From contig DAOVIO010000158.1 of assembly GCA_030673645.1 (NCBI GenBank), forward strand, positions 1-9,177: a stretch of 9,177 nt of DNA. Reading direction: 5' to 3'. This stretch comes from JAGLSB01 sp023135955. Lineage in GTDB: Bacteria; Bacteroidota; Bacteroidia; Bacteroidales; GCA-2748055. Below are positions 1 through 6,496 of this stretch, in pieces. Both the position numbers and the translations under genes were made by a program. Under the pieces are notes generated by a model. It was not told the DNA's origin and ran no database searches. It saw only the letters and a list, made by a program, of their open reading frames with translations. Position 1 is the first letter of the stretch, and each line of letters begins with the position of its first letter.

Positions 1-2
1 AT

Positions 3-2042
3 CTAAAAATTTTCATATTCTTCATCCTTATCTCCCATATCGAGGTCTATTCCTTTTGGCTCAACGACTTCTAATACTGGTTGTTTATGAACCTTAGTTT
101 TAATTTTTGCAGCTTTATTATTCGCCTTTTTAGTGTTCTCTACCAAGACTCTTTGATTGTTATCTTTTATTTTGAAAAATGAGATAACCTCTTTTAGTTG
201 ATTAGCCTGACTTGCTAATTCTTCAGCGTTGGTTGCAAGCTCTTCTGATGCTGCTGCATTTTGTTGCGTTACCTGACTTAATTGCTGTACTGCACTGTTT
301 ATTTGATCTGAACCTGAGTTTTGTTCTAATGATGATGATGATATTTCCTGAACCAACTTTACTGTTTTGTCCATTTCAGTAACAACAGTTTCTAATTGTT
401 GCCCTGCTTTTTCTGAAATTTCAACACCAGATTTAGAAACAATATTTATTTCATCTGCTGCAAGTTTACTCCGCTCAGCAAGTTTCCTAACTTCTGCAGC
501 AACAACAGCAAATCCTTTTCCATGCTCACCCGCCCTGGCAGCTTCAACAGCAGCATTTAAAGCAAGTATGTTTGTTTGAAAGGCAATATCATTTATAATT
601 TCGATTTTTTCTGCAATCTCTTTCATCGATTTTCCTGAAACAACAGATGATTCATATCCTACTTTTATACTGTTGGATGATGAAATTGCAATTTTTTCAG
701 TTTCCTGAGAATTATCAGCATTTTGTTGAATGCTAGCTGCCATCTCTTCCATAGATGATGACACCTCCTCTGCTGATGAGGCTTGTTCTGATGAACCTTG
801 TGATAATGTTTGAGATGTTGAACTCGTCTCTTCACTTGCTGCAGCAATATTATCAGCTCCTGAGCCTATGTTTTCAACAATTTCACGCAATTTATCAACC
901 ATTTGAGTTAATGCTGCTGCTAATTGTCCAACTTCATCTTTTTGGTTTACATCAACATTAGCTGTTAAATCTCCTGAGGCAACAAGCTTTGCAAAGGCTA
1001 CACCTTTATTAATAGGTATAATAAGTCCGCGTGAGATGATAAAAGCAAATAAAACTGAAATAATAGCAACAATTACGCTTATTATAATTATCATACTTTT
1101 CGTTTTGTTGGCAGATTGAAGCATCACTTCATCTGTCATTATATAATTTTCTGATTCGGCAACTATATCATCCAATAATCCACCAACCCCTTCTAAATGT
1201 ACACTTGTTTCAGTATTGAAAATCTCATTAGCTTGATCCATTCCGTCCAATTGATAATCACTCCATTCAATCATCTCATCCAGTATACCTAAAACTATTT
1301 CTCCTTTTGCGGATGTGTAAGAGCGATAATATTCTATAGCTCTGGTATTTGCACCTTGTCTTATATGATTCTCAAGAATAGACACACTTTCATGAAGTTC
1401 CCTATGAGGTTGACTTATCCTATCAAGCATTTGGGCAAAATCAGGATTTCTCGTGATAAAGTCTTTCATTTCCTGAGAATTTAACCAAGATCCCAATCCA
1501 CAATTTTCAGGATCTTTTTCAACAGCAATAGTTCTGCTTCTTTCAACGGCTACGCCAGTAAGAACCTTTTCAAGCCAAATAAGGTGAGCAACCTTAACTC
1601 CACGCAATACAGTCCCAATCTCTCGGTCTCCTTGTATGAAAACATCGGAAATTGAAATTGCAGACTGGTGAAGCTTATTATGTGGTTCTTCGATGGCATC
1701 GAGTAAGGTTTTTAGCTCAGGAGCTAAATTTTCTGCATGTTGCCTTCCTTCTCCATAATACCACAAACCGAAACCACACTTATGTGGATCAGTTTCAACA
1801 TTAAGCTCTGTTACATTTACATCAGTTAATAATGCATTGACATCTCCGGCCCAGTTTAAATGATCAACCAGACGTTGTGTCATACTAGTTCGTAATTTAT
1901 TACCCTCTATTACTTCAGAGGCATTTCCTGTAATTCCACCAATACCAACGATTGACCAAAGTGCAACTACAACTAATAAAACGATAATTGCACCAAATCC
2001 AATCGTAAATTTAGTACCTAATTTAAAATCTTTCCATTTCAT
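3..2042 (-). CDS. Methyl-accepting chemotaxis protein with tandem extracytoplasmic CZB domains
   Basis: A transmembrane chemoreceptor that would control a CheA kinase array. Domains in order: short cytoplasmic N-terminus; membrane segment about 14-36; extracytoplasmic region about 37-316; membrane segment about 317-338; HAMP about 339-391; signalling coiled coil to about 624 with its tip at 481-525, where INDIAFQTNILALNAAVEAA is the classic hairpin; then a lysine-rich linker. The sensor region holds two CZB-like modules, H61/C89/H121/H125 and H153/C181/H213/H217, each a 3-His/1-Cys zinc set. The protein ends in EYENF, which fits the aromatic-x-x-aromatic form of CheR-binding pentapeptides. 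The ATG at 2042 is supported by AGGAG six bases upstream; the TAG stop is at 3-5, so the gene is complete. It lies 87 bases downstream of a receiver gene on the same strand. The MCP call is certain; zinc binding and the ligand are inferred. Confidence 0.97.
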   Translation of the reverse strand: MKWKDFKLGTKFTIGFGAIIVLLVVVALWSIVGIGGITGNASEVIEGNKLRTSMTQRLVDHLNWAGDVNALLTDVNVTELNVETDPHKCGFGLWYYGEGRQHAENLAPELKTLLDAIEEPHNKLHQSAISISDVFIQGDREIGTVLRGVKVAHLIWLEKVLTGVAVERSRTIAVEKDPENCGLGSWLNSQEMKDFITRNPDFAQMLDRISQPHRELHESVSILENHIRQGANTRAIEYYRSYTSAKGEIVLGILDEMIEWSDYQLDGMDQANEIFNTETSVHLEGVGGLLDDIVAESENYIMTDEVMLQSANKTKSMIIIISVIVAIISVLFAFIISRGLIIPINKGVAFAKLVASGDLTANVDVNQKDEVGQLAAALTQMVDKLREIVENIGSGADNIAAASEETSSTSQTLSQGSSEQASSAEEVSSSMEEMAASIQQNADNSQETEKIAISSSNSIKVGYESSVVSGKSMKEIAEKIEIINDIAFQTNILALNAAVEAARAGEHGKGFAVVAAEVRKLAERSKLAADEINIVSKSGVEISEKAGQQLETVVTEMDKTVKLVQEISSSSLEQNSGSDQINSAVQQLSQVTQQNAAASEELATNAEELASQANQLKEVISFFKIKDNNQRVLVENTKKANNKAAKIKTKVHKQPVLEVVEPKGIDLDMGDKDEEYENF

Positions 2043-2048
2043 GATAAT

Positions 2049-2053
2049 CTCCT
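2049..2053 (-). promoter_or_regulatory. Shine-Dalgarno site of the chemoreceptor gene
   Basis: Reading the minus strand, AGGAG lies six bases before the ATG at 2042, preceded by a run of A residues. It fixes the start codon. It stands out because most other genes in the window have no clear Shine-Dalgarno sequence, so the receptor may be translated more efficiently than its neighbours. Confidence 0.7.
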
Positions 2054-2129
2054 TTTTTTTATTTAATAATATTTTCTTCTATTATAATTTAAAACAGTTA
2101 TTCGGTATTATGCAATAATATTGAAGATG

Positions 2130-2549
2130 CTATTCATTTTTAATAATTTCTATATCACTCGGAAAATGAATTTTTTCATTCATTATTTCATTTATTGCTA
2201 TTTCAATTCCATTCATTATGTTTTTCTTGAAAACACAGCCCTTAAATCCATTCTCAATAAGCTCCAGTAAATATGCCTTATCCTGATAATCTGTAATTGC
2301 AATAATTTTTAAATAATTGTAATGCTCTAACACTTTTTTGGCAGCTACAATACCGTTTAATTTTGGCATTTCTATATCCATTAAAATAATATCAGAATTA
2401 TAAATATTACTTAATGTCAGAAATTCTTCTCCGTCTGCGGCATTACCAATTACCTCATAACCCAATGTTATTGTTAAATGAAATTCCAAACTTCGCCTAA
2501 AGGTTTCGTTATCGTCAACAATTATTATTCGAGGTTTGAAAGCTGTCAT
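2130..2549 (-). CDS. Single-domain response regulator (NarL-type receiver without output domain)
   Basis: A 139-residue protein that is almost entirely a receiver (REC) domain. Seen directly: acidic pair D12/D13, phosphoacceptor D58 in MDIEMP, T86 and K108, so the phosphorylation site looks intact. The sequence style (IEMP-x-x-NGI, ending HFPSDIEIIKNE) is that of NarL/FixJ receivers, not CheY, and it resembles the receiver of the 219-residue regulator upstream. It stops where the linker to a LuxR-type helix-turn-helix would begin; in this frame the bases after the TAG encode no such domain and soon hit another stop. It has no clear Shine-Dalgarno sequence. It lies between a two-component pair and a chemoreceptor, all codirectional. 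Possible roles are phosphate sink, protein-protein switch or relay; none is shown. The receiver call is firm, the role unknown. Confidence 0.93.
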   Translation of the reverse strand: MTAFKPRIIIVDDNETFRRSLEFHLTITLGYEVIGNAADGEEFLTLSNIYNSDIILMDIEMPKLNGIVAAKKVLEHYNYLKIIAITDYQDKAYLLELIENGFKGCVFKKNIMNGIEIAINEIMNEKIHFPSDIEIIKNE

Positions 2550-2646
2550 TCTATGTTAAATATTATTATGCAATATTATCCGGAACAGATATCATACAAA
2601 AGATGTATTTGCACTAAAATATACAGTAAAAACTACCCTTTTTAAT

Positions 2647-2662
2647 TAGTAGAATTCTACTA
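2647..2662. promoter_or_regulatory. Perfect 16-base palindrome, candidate operator
   Basis: The sequence tagtagaattctacta is identical to its own reverse complement with no loop, the form expected of a site for a symmetric DNA-binding dimer. After one mismatch on each side, two more base pairs match. It lies about 100 bases upstream of the receiver-only gene, in the gap after the LuxR-type regulator. Binding by that regulator is a guess; chance in AT-rich DNA is possible. Confidence 0.35.
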
Positions 2663-2728
2663 GTTTTATATCAGGAATGTTGAAATTGCAATTTTTAGTA
2701 AGTTCCGCCGGGGATATATTTGTGGGGG

Positions 2729-2772
2729 TATTTGTAGTAGGGACGCAAGATTTTGCGTCCCTACTACAAATA
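2729..2772. repeat. Long perfect hairpin, REP-like or MITE-like dispersed element
   Basis: Two 20-base arms are exact reverse complements around a 4-base loop (gatt). The left arm runs 2729-2748 (core gtagtagggacgcaa), the right arm 2753-2772. An outer inverted pair, atatatttgt at 2714-2723 and acaaatatat at 2766-2775, gives an alternative longer pairing, and cgccgggg occurs on both sides at 2706-2713 and 2792-2799. The core resembles intergenic palindromes of the gggacgcaa...ttgcgtccc type that I recall as dispersed in several bacterial genomes; this is from memory. On neither strand is the stem followed by a T-run, so it is a poor intrinsic terminator, though the RNA hairpin could shield the 3' end of the upstream regulator transcript. 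Confidence 0.8.
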
Positions 2773-2785
2773 TATTATTATAATC

Positions 2786-2802
2786 CAACCTCGCCGGGGT
2801 TG
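2786..2802. repeat. Small imperfect stem-loop next to the long hairpin
   Basis: Caacctcgccggggttg can fold with five outer base pairs (caacc/ggttg) and a GC-rich centre. It sits seven bases beyond the stop codon of the 219-residue regulator in transcription order. Its cgccgggg core recurs at 2706-2713 on the other side of the long hairpin, so both may be edges of one composite repeat covering about 2705-2802. There is no T-run after it, so I do not call it a terminator. Confidence 0.4.
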
Positions 2803-2808
2803 CAGAAA

Positions 2809-3468
2809 TTAATCATATATCTTTAATATATTATGCTTAATTGCAAACATAAGAAGGCTTGCAGTATTTTTTGTATTTGTTTTTGAAAGTAAGTTCGAAC
2901 GATGGTTATTAACAGTTGAAGGGCTGATAAAGAGTCTTTCACCAATTTCTATATTGGAATATCCTTTGCTAATAAGTATTAATACTTCGTTTTCCCTCTT
3001 GCTGAGTTTTATACCAAATTCATTTGCGGATTCATTATTTAGATTCGAATCCATAAAGACTACTTTTTGAAGTAATTCATGAGAAAAGAAATTCCGACCA
3101 CTATTTACAGTTTTTATTGCTTCTTCCAGTTCATTAATTCCTGACTTTTTTAAAACAAAACCTAAAACACCAGACTTTATCATATCGGAATAATAAACTT
3201 CATCACCATAACTTGAGAGTACAATAATTTTTAAGTATGGAAATCTAGCTATTGCAAGTGCCGATGCTTCAATTCCATTCATCTCAGGCATTTCAATATC
3301 CATAAGAACTATATCTGGTAAAATAATATCAAGTTCTTTTAAAAATAATGTACCATTTTCAGTTTCAGATATCACTTCTAATTCACTGTTATGATTTAAA
3401 ATAAATTTTAAGCCCTCTCTGAATAATTCATGATCATCAACAATTGCTATTTTTATTTTCTCAGTCAT
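2809..3468 (-). CDS. NarL/FixJ-family response regulator with LuxR-type DNA-binding domain
   Basis: A 219-residue transcription regulator that should be phosphorylated by a DesK/NarX-type kinase, very probably the one encoded just upstream at 6454-3671. Receiver about 5-122: acidic pair D11/D12, phosphoacceptor D57 in LMDIEMP, S85 and K107. A linker about 123-152 leads to a LuxR-type helix-turn-helix about 153-213, with LSKRENEVL opening it and SNIEIGERLFISPSTVNNHR as the recognition region. Length and order are normal for the family. The start has GAGGA ending only three bases before the ATG, a short spacing. A 202-base gap separates it from the kinase and holds a possible promoter, so it may be transcribed separately as well as by readthrough. 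Target genes cannot be told from sequence; the palindrome at 2647-2662 is one candidate site. Confidence 0.95.
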   Translation of the reverse strand: MTEKIKIAIVDDHELFREGLKFILNHNSELEVISETENGTLFLKELDIILPDIVLMDIEMPEMNGIEASALAIARFPYLKIIVLSSYGDEVYYSDMIKSGVLGFVLKKSGINELEEAIKTVNSGRNFFSHELLQKVVFMDSNLNNESANEFGIKLSKRENEVLILISKGYSNIEIGERLFISPSTVNNHRSNLLSKTNTKNTASLLMFAIKHNILKIYD

Positions 3469-3548
3469 AAATCCTCATATATTTAAAAACAAAATAAACT
3501 GGATATATTAAAACACGTCTCAAAAAAGAAATAGTACTCATTTTCATT

Positions 3549-3556
3549 CAAAGTTA
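3549..3556 (-). promoter_or_regulatory. Candidate Bacteroidota -7 box before the response regulator
   Basis: On the minus strand the gap between kinase and regulator contains TAACTTTG, an exact match to the TAnnTTTG element of Bacteroidota primary promoters. A convincing -33 TTG is missing at the usual distance (only a TTTTC). If real, transcription would start near 3541 and leave a leader of about 70 bases before the ATG at 3468. Confidence 0.3.
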
Positions 3557-3670
3557 TAAAGTAAAACTTTTCTCCTGAAAATTTTATTGCTTATATTTCT
3601 AAATACTTTGCGGTAATGCCAGTGAATCATTATAGTTCTTATATGGCTTCGCTTTTTACAAAGATTCTTA

Positions 3671-6454
3671 CTAATTTAATGGTATACGAATTACAACTTC
3701 AGTACCATTATTATTTGTAAAATTAATATTTCCTCTTAAAGATTTAATGCGATTTGAAAGGTTGTAAATCCCCATTCCTTTTCCACTAATCTTTTCAAGG
3801 TCAAATCCCTGACCATTATCAGTATATATATAGTCTATATAAGCTCCTTTGTTAATATTAATGGTAATTTTGTTTGCAGTTGAATGTTTGAAAGTATTAT
3901 TTATTAATTCTGTCGTTACCCTGTAAAGACTTATTTCAATATCACTTTCCAGACCATCAATATTATCAGCCTTTAGGATAATTTCAATATTTCTAATATT
4001 CTTAAACTTATTAGCAAAGCTTTTAATTGCTTTTGCCAATCCAAAATTACGAAGTATATGCGGACTAAGATTATTTGAAATTTCTGATATAGTTTCAATG
4101 GTTTCGTCTAGTGTTAATTCCACTCTATTATGAATTTCATCAACTATTACTTTCTTTTTATGCTTTTTTAATGACTGAATATATATTTTAAGTGCAGACA
4201 ACATAGGCGAGACACCATCATGAATATCTCTTGATACCCTTGACCGCTCTTTTTCTTCAGCCTGAATAGCGGCATTATATACTTTTTGTTGCTGTTGTTC
4301 TCTTTCACTGATATTATGAACAATAACTAAAAAGACAGTTTCGTCGTTATAAGTAATCATTCTGGTAGAAATCTCAGCTGGAAAAATTGTACCATCTGCT
4401 TTTATGTGTTTTTGAATCAATAGCTTTCTTTTACTTTTGCTAAGCTCCTCTATTTCTTTTATAAATTTAGTCTCTAAACCTGGGTTGGATAATTGATCAG
4501 GATTCATAGTCAGAAATTCCTCTTTTGAATATCCATATTGTATGACAGCCTCATCATTTATTTCAATAAATTTATTGCTAATATTAACTAAAAAAATAGG
4601 ATCATTTGCAGTATTAAAAAGCAACCTGAATTTTGCTTCAGACTTTGATAATTCTATTTCAGCAAGTTTTCTTGTTGTAATATCATGATATACAGTAAGC
4701 TTTGAATCGTCCTTTAATAAAACAGAAGTCACTATATAATATTTATTATTTTTTTCAACTTCAATTACAACTTTGTCTTTCTTTTGCATTTTCAGGTCTT
4801 CAAAATAACACCAGGAACAAACCTTTTCGGAATTATAGATTGCTTTATGACATTTCTCTCCAACAGCATCATATCCGATTCTATTCCTCATAGCCGGATT
4901 TAAATATAAGATTTCATTATCGGCAGAGCATAAATAAGTATCATCATCAAATGCATCCAGAATTTTATCCTGAGTTTTTTTACTTTCATTAAGGTGTTTT
5001 TCTGCCATAGTACGCATAGTGATATCATGTACAATTAGTAATATAATATCTTCTTCTCTAATCCTAATTGGGGAAGCATAAACTTCTACATCTCTTAAAT
5101 CTCCTGAAGCCAATTTATGTTTAAGAATGAAATGATTTGATTTTTCTTTTAAAGCCATTTGCATTCGCCTGTTAATTTCCTTTTCTGGTAAGGCGTTTAA
5201 TTTGTTAACAGAATGACCTATTATTTCTTTTTTTGGGTATTGATAAAAATTTATTGCTGCATTGTTCGCACTAACAATCTTCTGTGAAGTAGTATTAAGC
5301 TGCAGCATTACAGCCTTGTTACTTTTGAAGAATGCTTTAAATTTTTCTTCACTTTCTTTAAGTTTATTTTCAGTATTAATGCGTTTCGTTATATCTAAAG
5401 CAGAAAAGGTCAGTCCTTTACTTAAATCATTGATGTTAATAGGCGTTGAGCTTAATATTACATTTATTAATTTTCCATCTTTTTTCTTAAAGATAGTTTC
5501 AATGGTTCCGGTTCCGTACTTTTTAATTTGCTCATATTTATACTTTTCTACTCTTTCATATTCATCCTTATCAGGATAAACCATTTCAGCAGAATTATTG
5601 ATTAGTTCCATTTCTGCATATCCTGTAATTTTACAAAACCGCTCATTGACAAATGATATAATCCTGTTCTTTACAACTCCAATCCCAATCGGCGCTGATC
5701 CGAAAACGCTTATTAAATATTTTTCATTTGTCTCAATTTTTTCATACGCTTTCTGAAGTGAAGCACTCTGTTTAATATACTTATTGATAAGTGCTAAATA
5801 TGAATCAGTTTTCCTTTTAAATCTTAATTGTTCTTTTTTTAGTGCCAATTCATTCTTACTTATTTTTATTACCATAGCAATTAATAATAATAAAACAGAT
5901 AGAATTAAGAAATTTTGAAGCTGATTGAGCTTTTTTTCTTTTTCTATTTTATAATTTTGAATGTTATTATGTATATCTGAAATATTTTGTTGAATTAGAT
6001 TAAATACCTTGTCATAGCTTTGGTCTATATCCGACCCTATTCCAGATAAATTTTTGTAATTCCACCTTTCAATAGTAATTTCTTTAAAGTCCTGAAGATT
6101 CTTTTTTGCTAAGATTATTTCATCTCGTATGATAGTATCCCGAATAGGTAGAATAGATATTTTATCAGTAACTCCTCCCTCTAAAATTGAATTTAAGTAC
6201 CATTGTGCCAGTTCAACTCTTGTTATAACTCCTTCAAAGTTTACTGTTGTATCCCCTGAGATTATTTCCTCAAACCATAAATGAGATATTGCTGTTAGTA
6301 GTTTGATCTCTCTGGTTGCTTCAATTGAAGGTGCGTATTCTTTATGCAATTGATTATTAACCTTCTGAATTAAGGACATTGATAATACTATGAATAACAA
6401 TAATAATATTAAAATTGTGTTCAGAAATATTTTTGACTTTAATATTAATTGCAT
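3671..6454 (-). CDS. Membrane sensor histidine kinase, four PAS domains, HisKA_3/HATPase_c
   Basis: A 927-residue sensor kinase of the DesK/NarX type. Order: membrane segment about 8-30; extracytoplasmic, largely helical region about 31-180; membrane segment about 181-197; coiled coil to about 245; PAS1 about 246-358; PAS2 about 366-481; PAS3 about 491-596; PAS4 about 604-718, each ending in the usual DIT or NIS exit; HisKA_3 about 733-800 with phosphoacceptor H745 in RDIHDG; HATPase_c about 840-927 with N-box ELINNTFKH, G1 DNGQGFD (879-885) and G2 GKGMG (891-895). PAS3 contains C535-x10-C546-x2-C549, suggestive of metal or redox sensing, unproven. There is no receiver, so it is not a hybrid kinase. 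The NarL-type regulator 202 bases downstream is the likely partner. The start has no Shine-Dalgarno sequence and lies 42 bases after the peptidase stop, so the two may share a transcript. The signal is unknown. Confidence 0.95.
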   Translation of the reverse strand: MQLILKSKIFLNTILILLLLFIVLSMSLIQKVNNQLHKEYAPSIEATREIKLLTAISHLWFEEIISGDTTVNFEGVITRVELAQWYLNSILEGGVTDKISILPIRDTIIRDEIILAKKNLQDFKEITIERWNYKNLSGIGSDIDQSYDKVFNLIQQNISDIHNNIQNYKIEKEKKLNQLQNFLILSVLLLLIAMVIKISKNELALKKEQLRFKRKTDSYLALINKYIKQSASLQKAYEKIETNEKYLISVFGSAPIGIGVVKNRIISFVNERFCKITGYAEMELINNSAEMVYPDKDEYERVEKYKYEQIKKYGTGTIETIFKKKDGKLINVILSSTPININDLSKGLTFSALDITKRINTENKLKESEEKFKAFFKSNKAVMLQLNTTSQKIVSANNAAINFYQYPKKEIIGHSVNKLNALPEKEINRRMQMALKEKSNHFILKHKLASGDLRDVEVYASPIRIREEDIILLIVHDITMRTMAEKHLNESKKTQDKILDAFDDDTYLCSADNEILYLNPAMRNRIGYDAVGEKCHKAIYNSEKVCSWCYFEDLKMQKKDKVVIEVEKNNKYYIVTSVLLKDDSKLTVYHDITTRKLAEIELSKSEAKFRLLFNTANDPIFLVNISNKFIEINDEAVIQYGYSKEEFLTMNPDQLSNPGLETKFIKEIEELSKSKRKLLIQKHIKADGTIFPAEISTRMITYNDETVFLVIVHNISEREQQQQKVYNAAIQAEEKERSRVSRDIHDGVSPMLSALKIYIQSLKKHKKKVIVDEIHNRVELTLDETIETISEISNNLSPHILRNFGLAKAIKSFANKFKNIRNIEIILKADNIDGLESDIEISLYRVTTELINNTFKHSTANKITININKGAYIDYIYTDNGQGFDLEKISGKGMGIYNLSNRIKSLRGNINFTNNNGTEVVIRIPLN

Positions 6455-6496
6455 ATAATGAATTATTAATCTGTTGTAATTTAGATAGTTAATCCT

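Noticed and set aside
367..961. Plus-strand and alternate-frame open frames of 60-70 codons inside the chemoreceptor gene
   Set aside because: They lie wholly antisense to or out of frame with a clear gene, have low-complexity Ser/Ala- or His/Gln-rich translations, and show no recognisable domain.
2043..2129. A broken helix-turn-helix remnant after the receiver-only gene
   Set aside because: The gap is too short for the domain and the in-frame translation after the stop gives no LuxR-like residues before another stop.
2729..2772. Intrinsic terminator
   Set aside because: The stem is long and perfect but is not followed by a T-run on either strand, and the same flanking words on both sides fit a repeat element better.
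2729..2772. CRISPR repeat
   Set aside because: There is only a single unit with no regularly spaced copies or spacers.
3461..3547. A 28-codon minus-strand frame (starts MKMSTISFLRR) whose TGA overlaps the start of the 219-residue regulator
   Set aside because: The overlap hints at translational coupling, but there is no Shine-Dalgarno site, no family resemblance, and a candidate promoter box sits directly before its ATG, so a transcript from that box would begin at or inside it.
5262..5579. A 105-codon plus-strand open frame inside the kinase gene
   Set aside because: It is antisense to the conserved PAS1 and PAS2 coding sequence, and its Leu/Ser-rich translation looks like a reverse-strand shadow of AT-rich DNA.
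3671..6454. Hybrid kinase with its own receiver
   Set aside because: The protein ends directly after the HATPase_c domain; no receiver motif is present.
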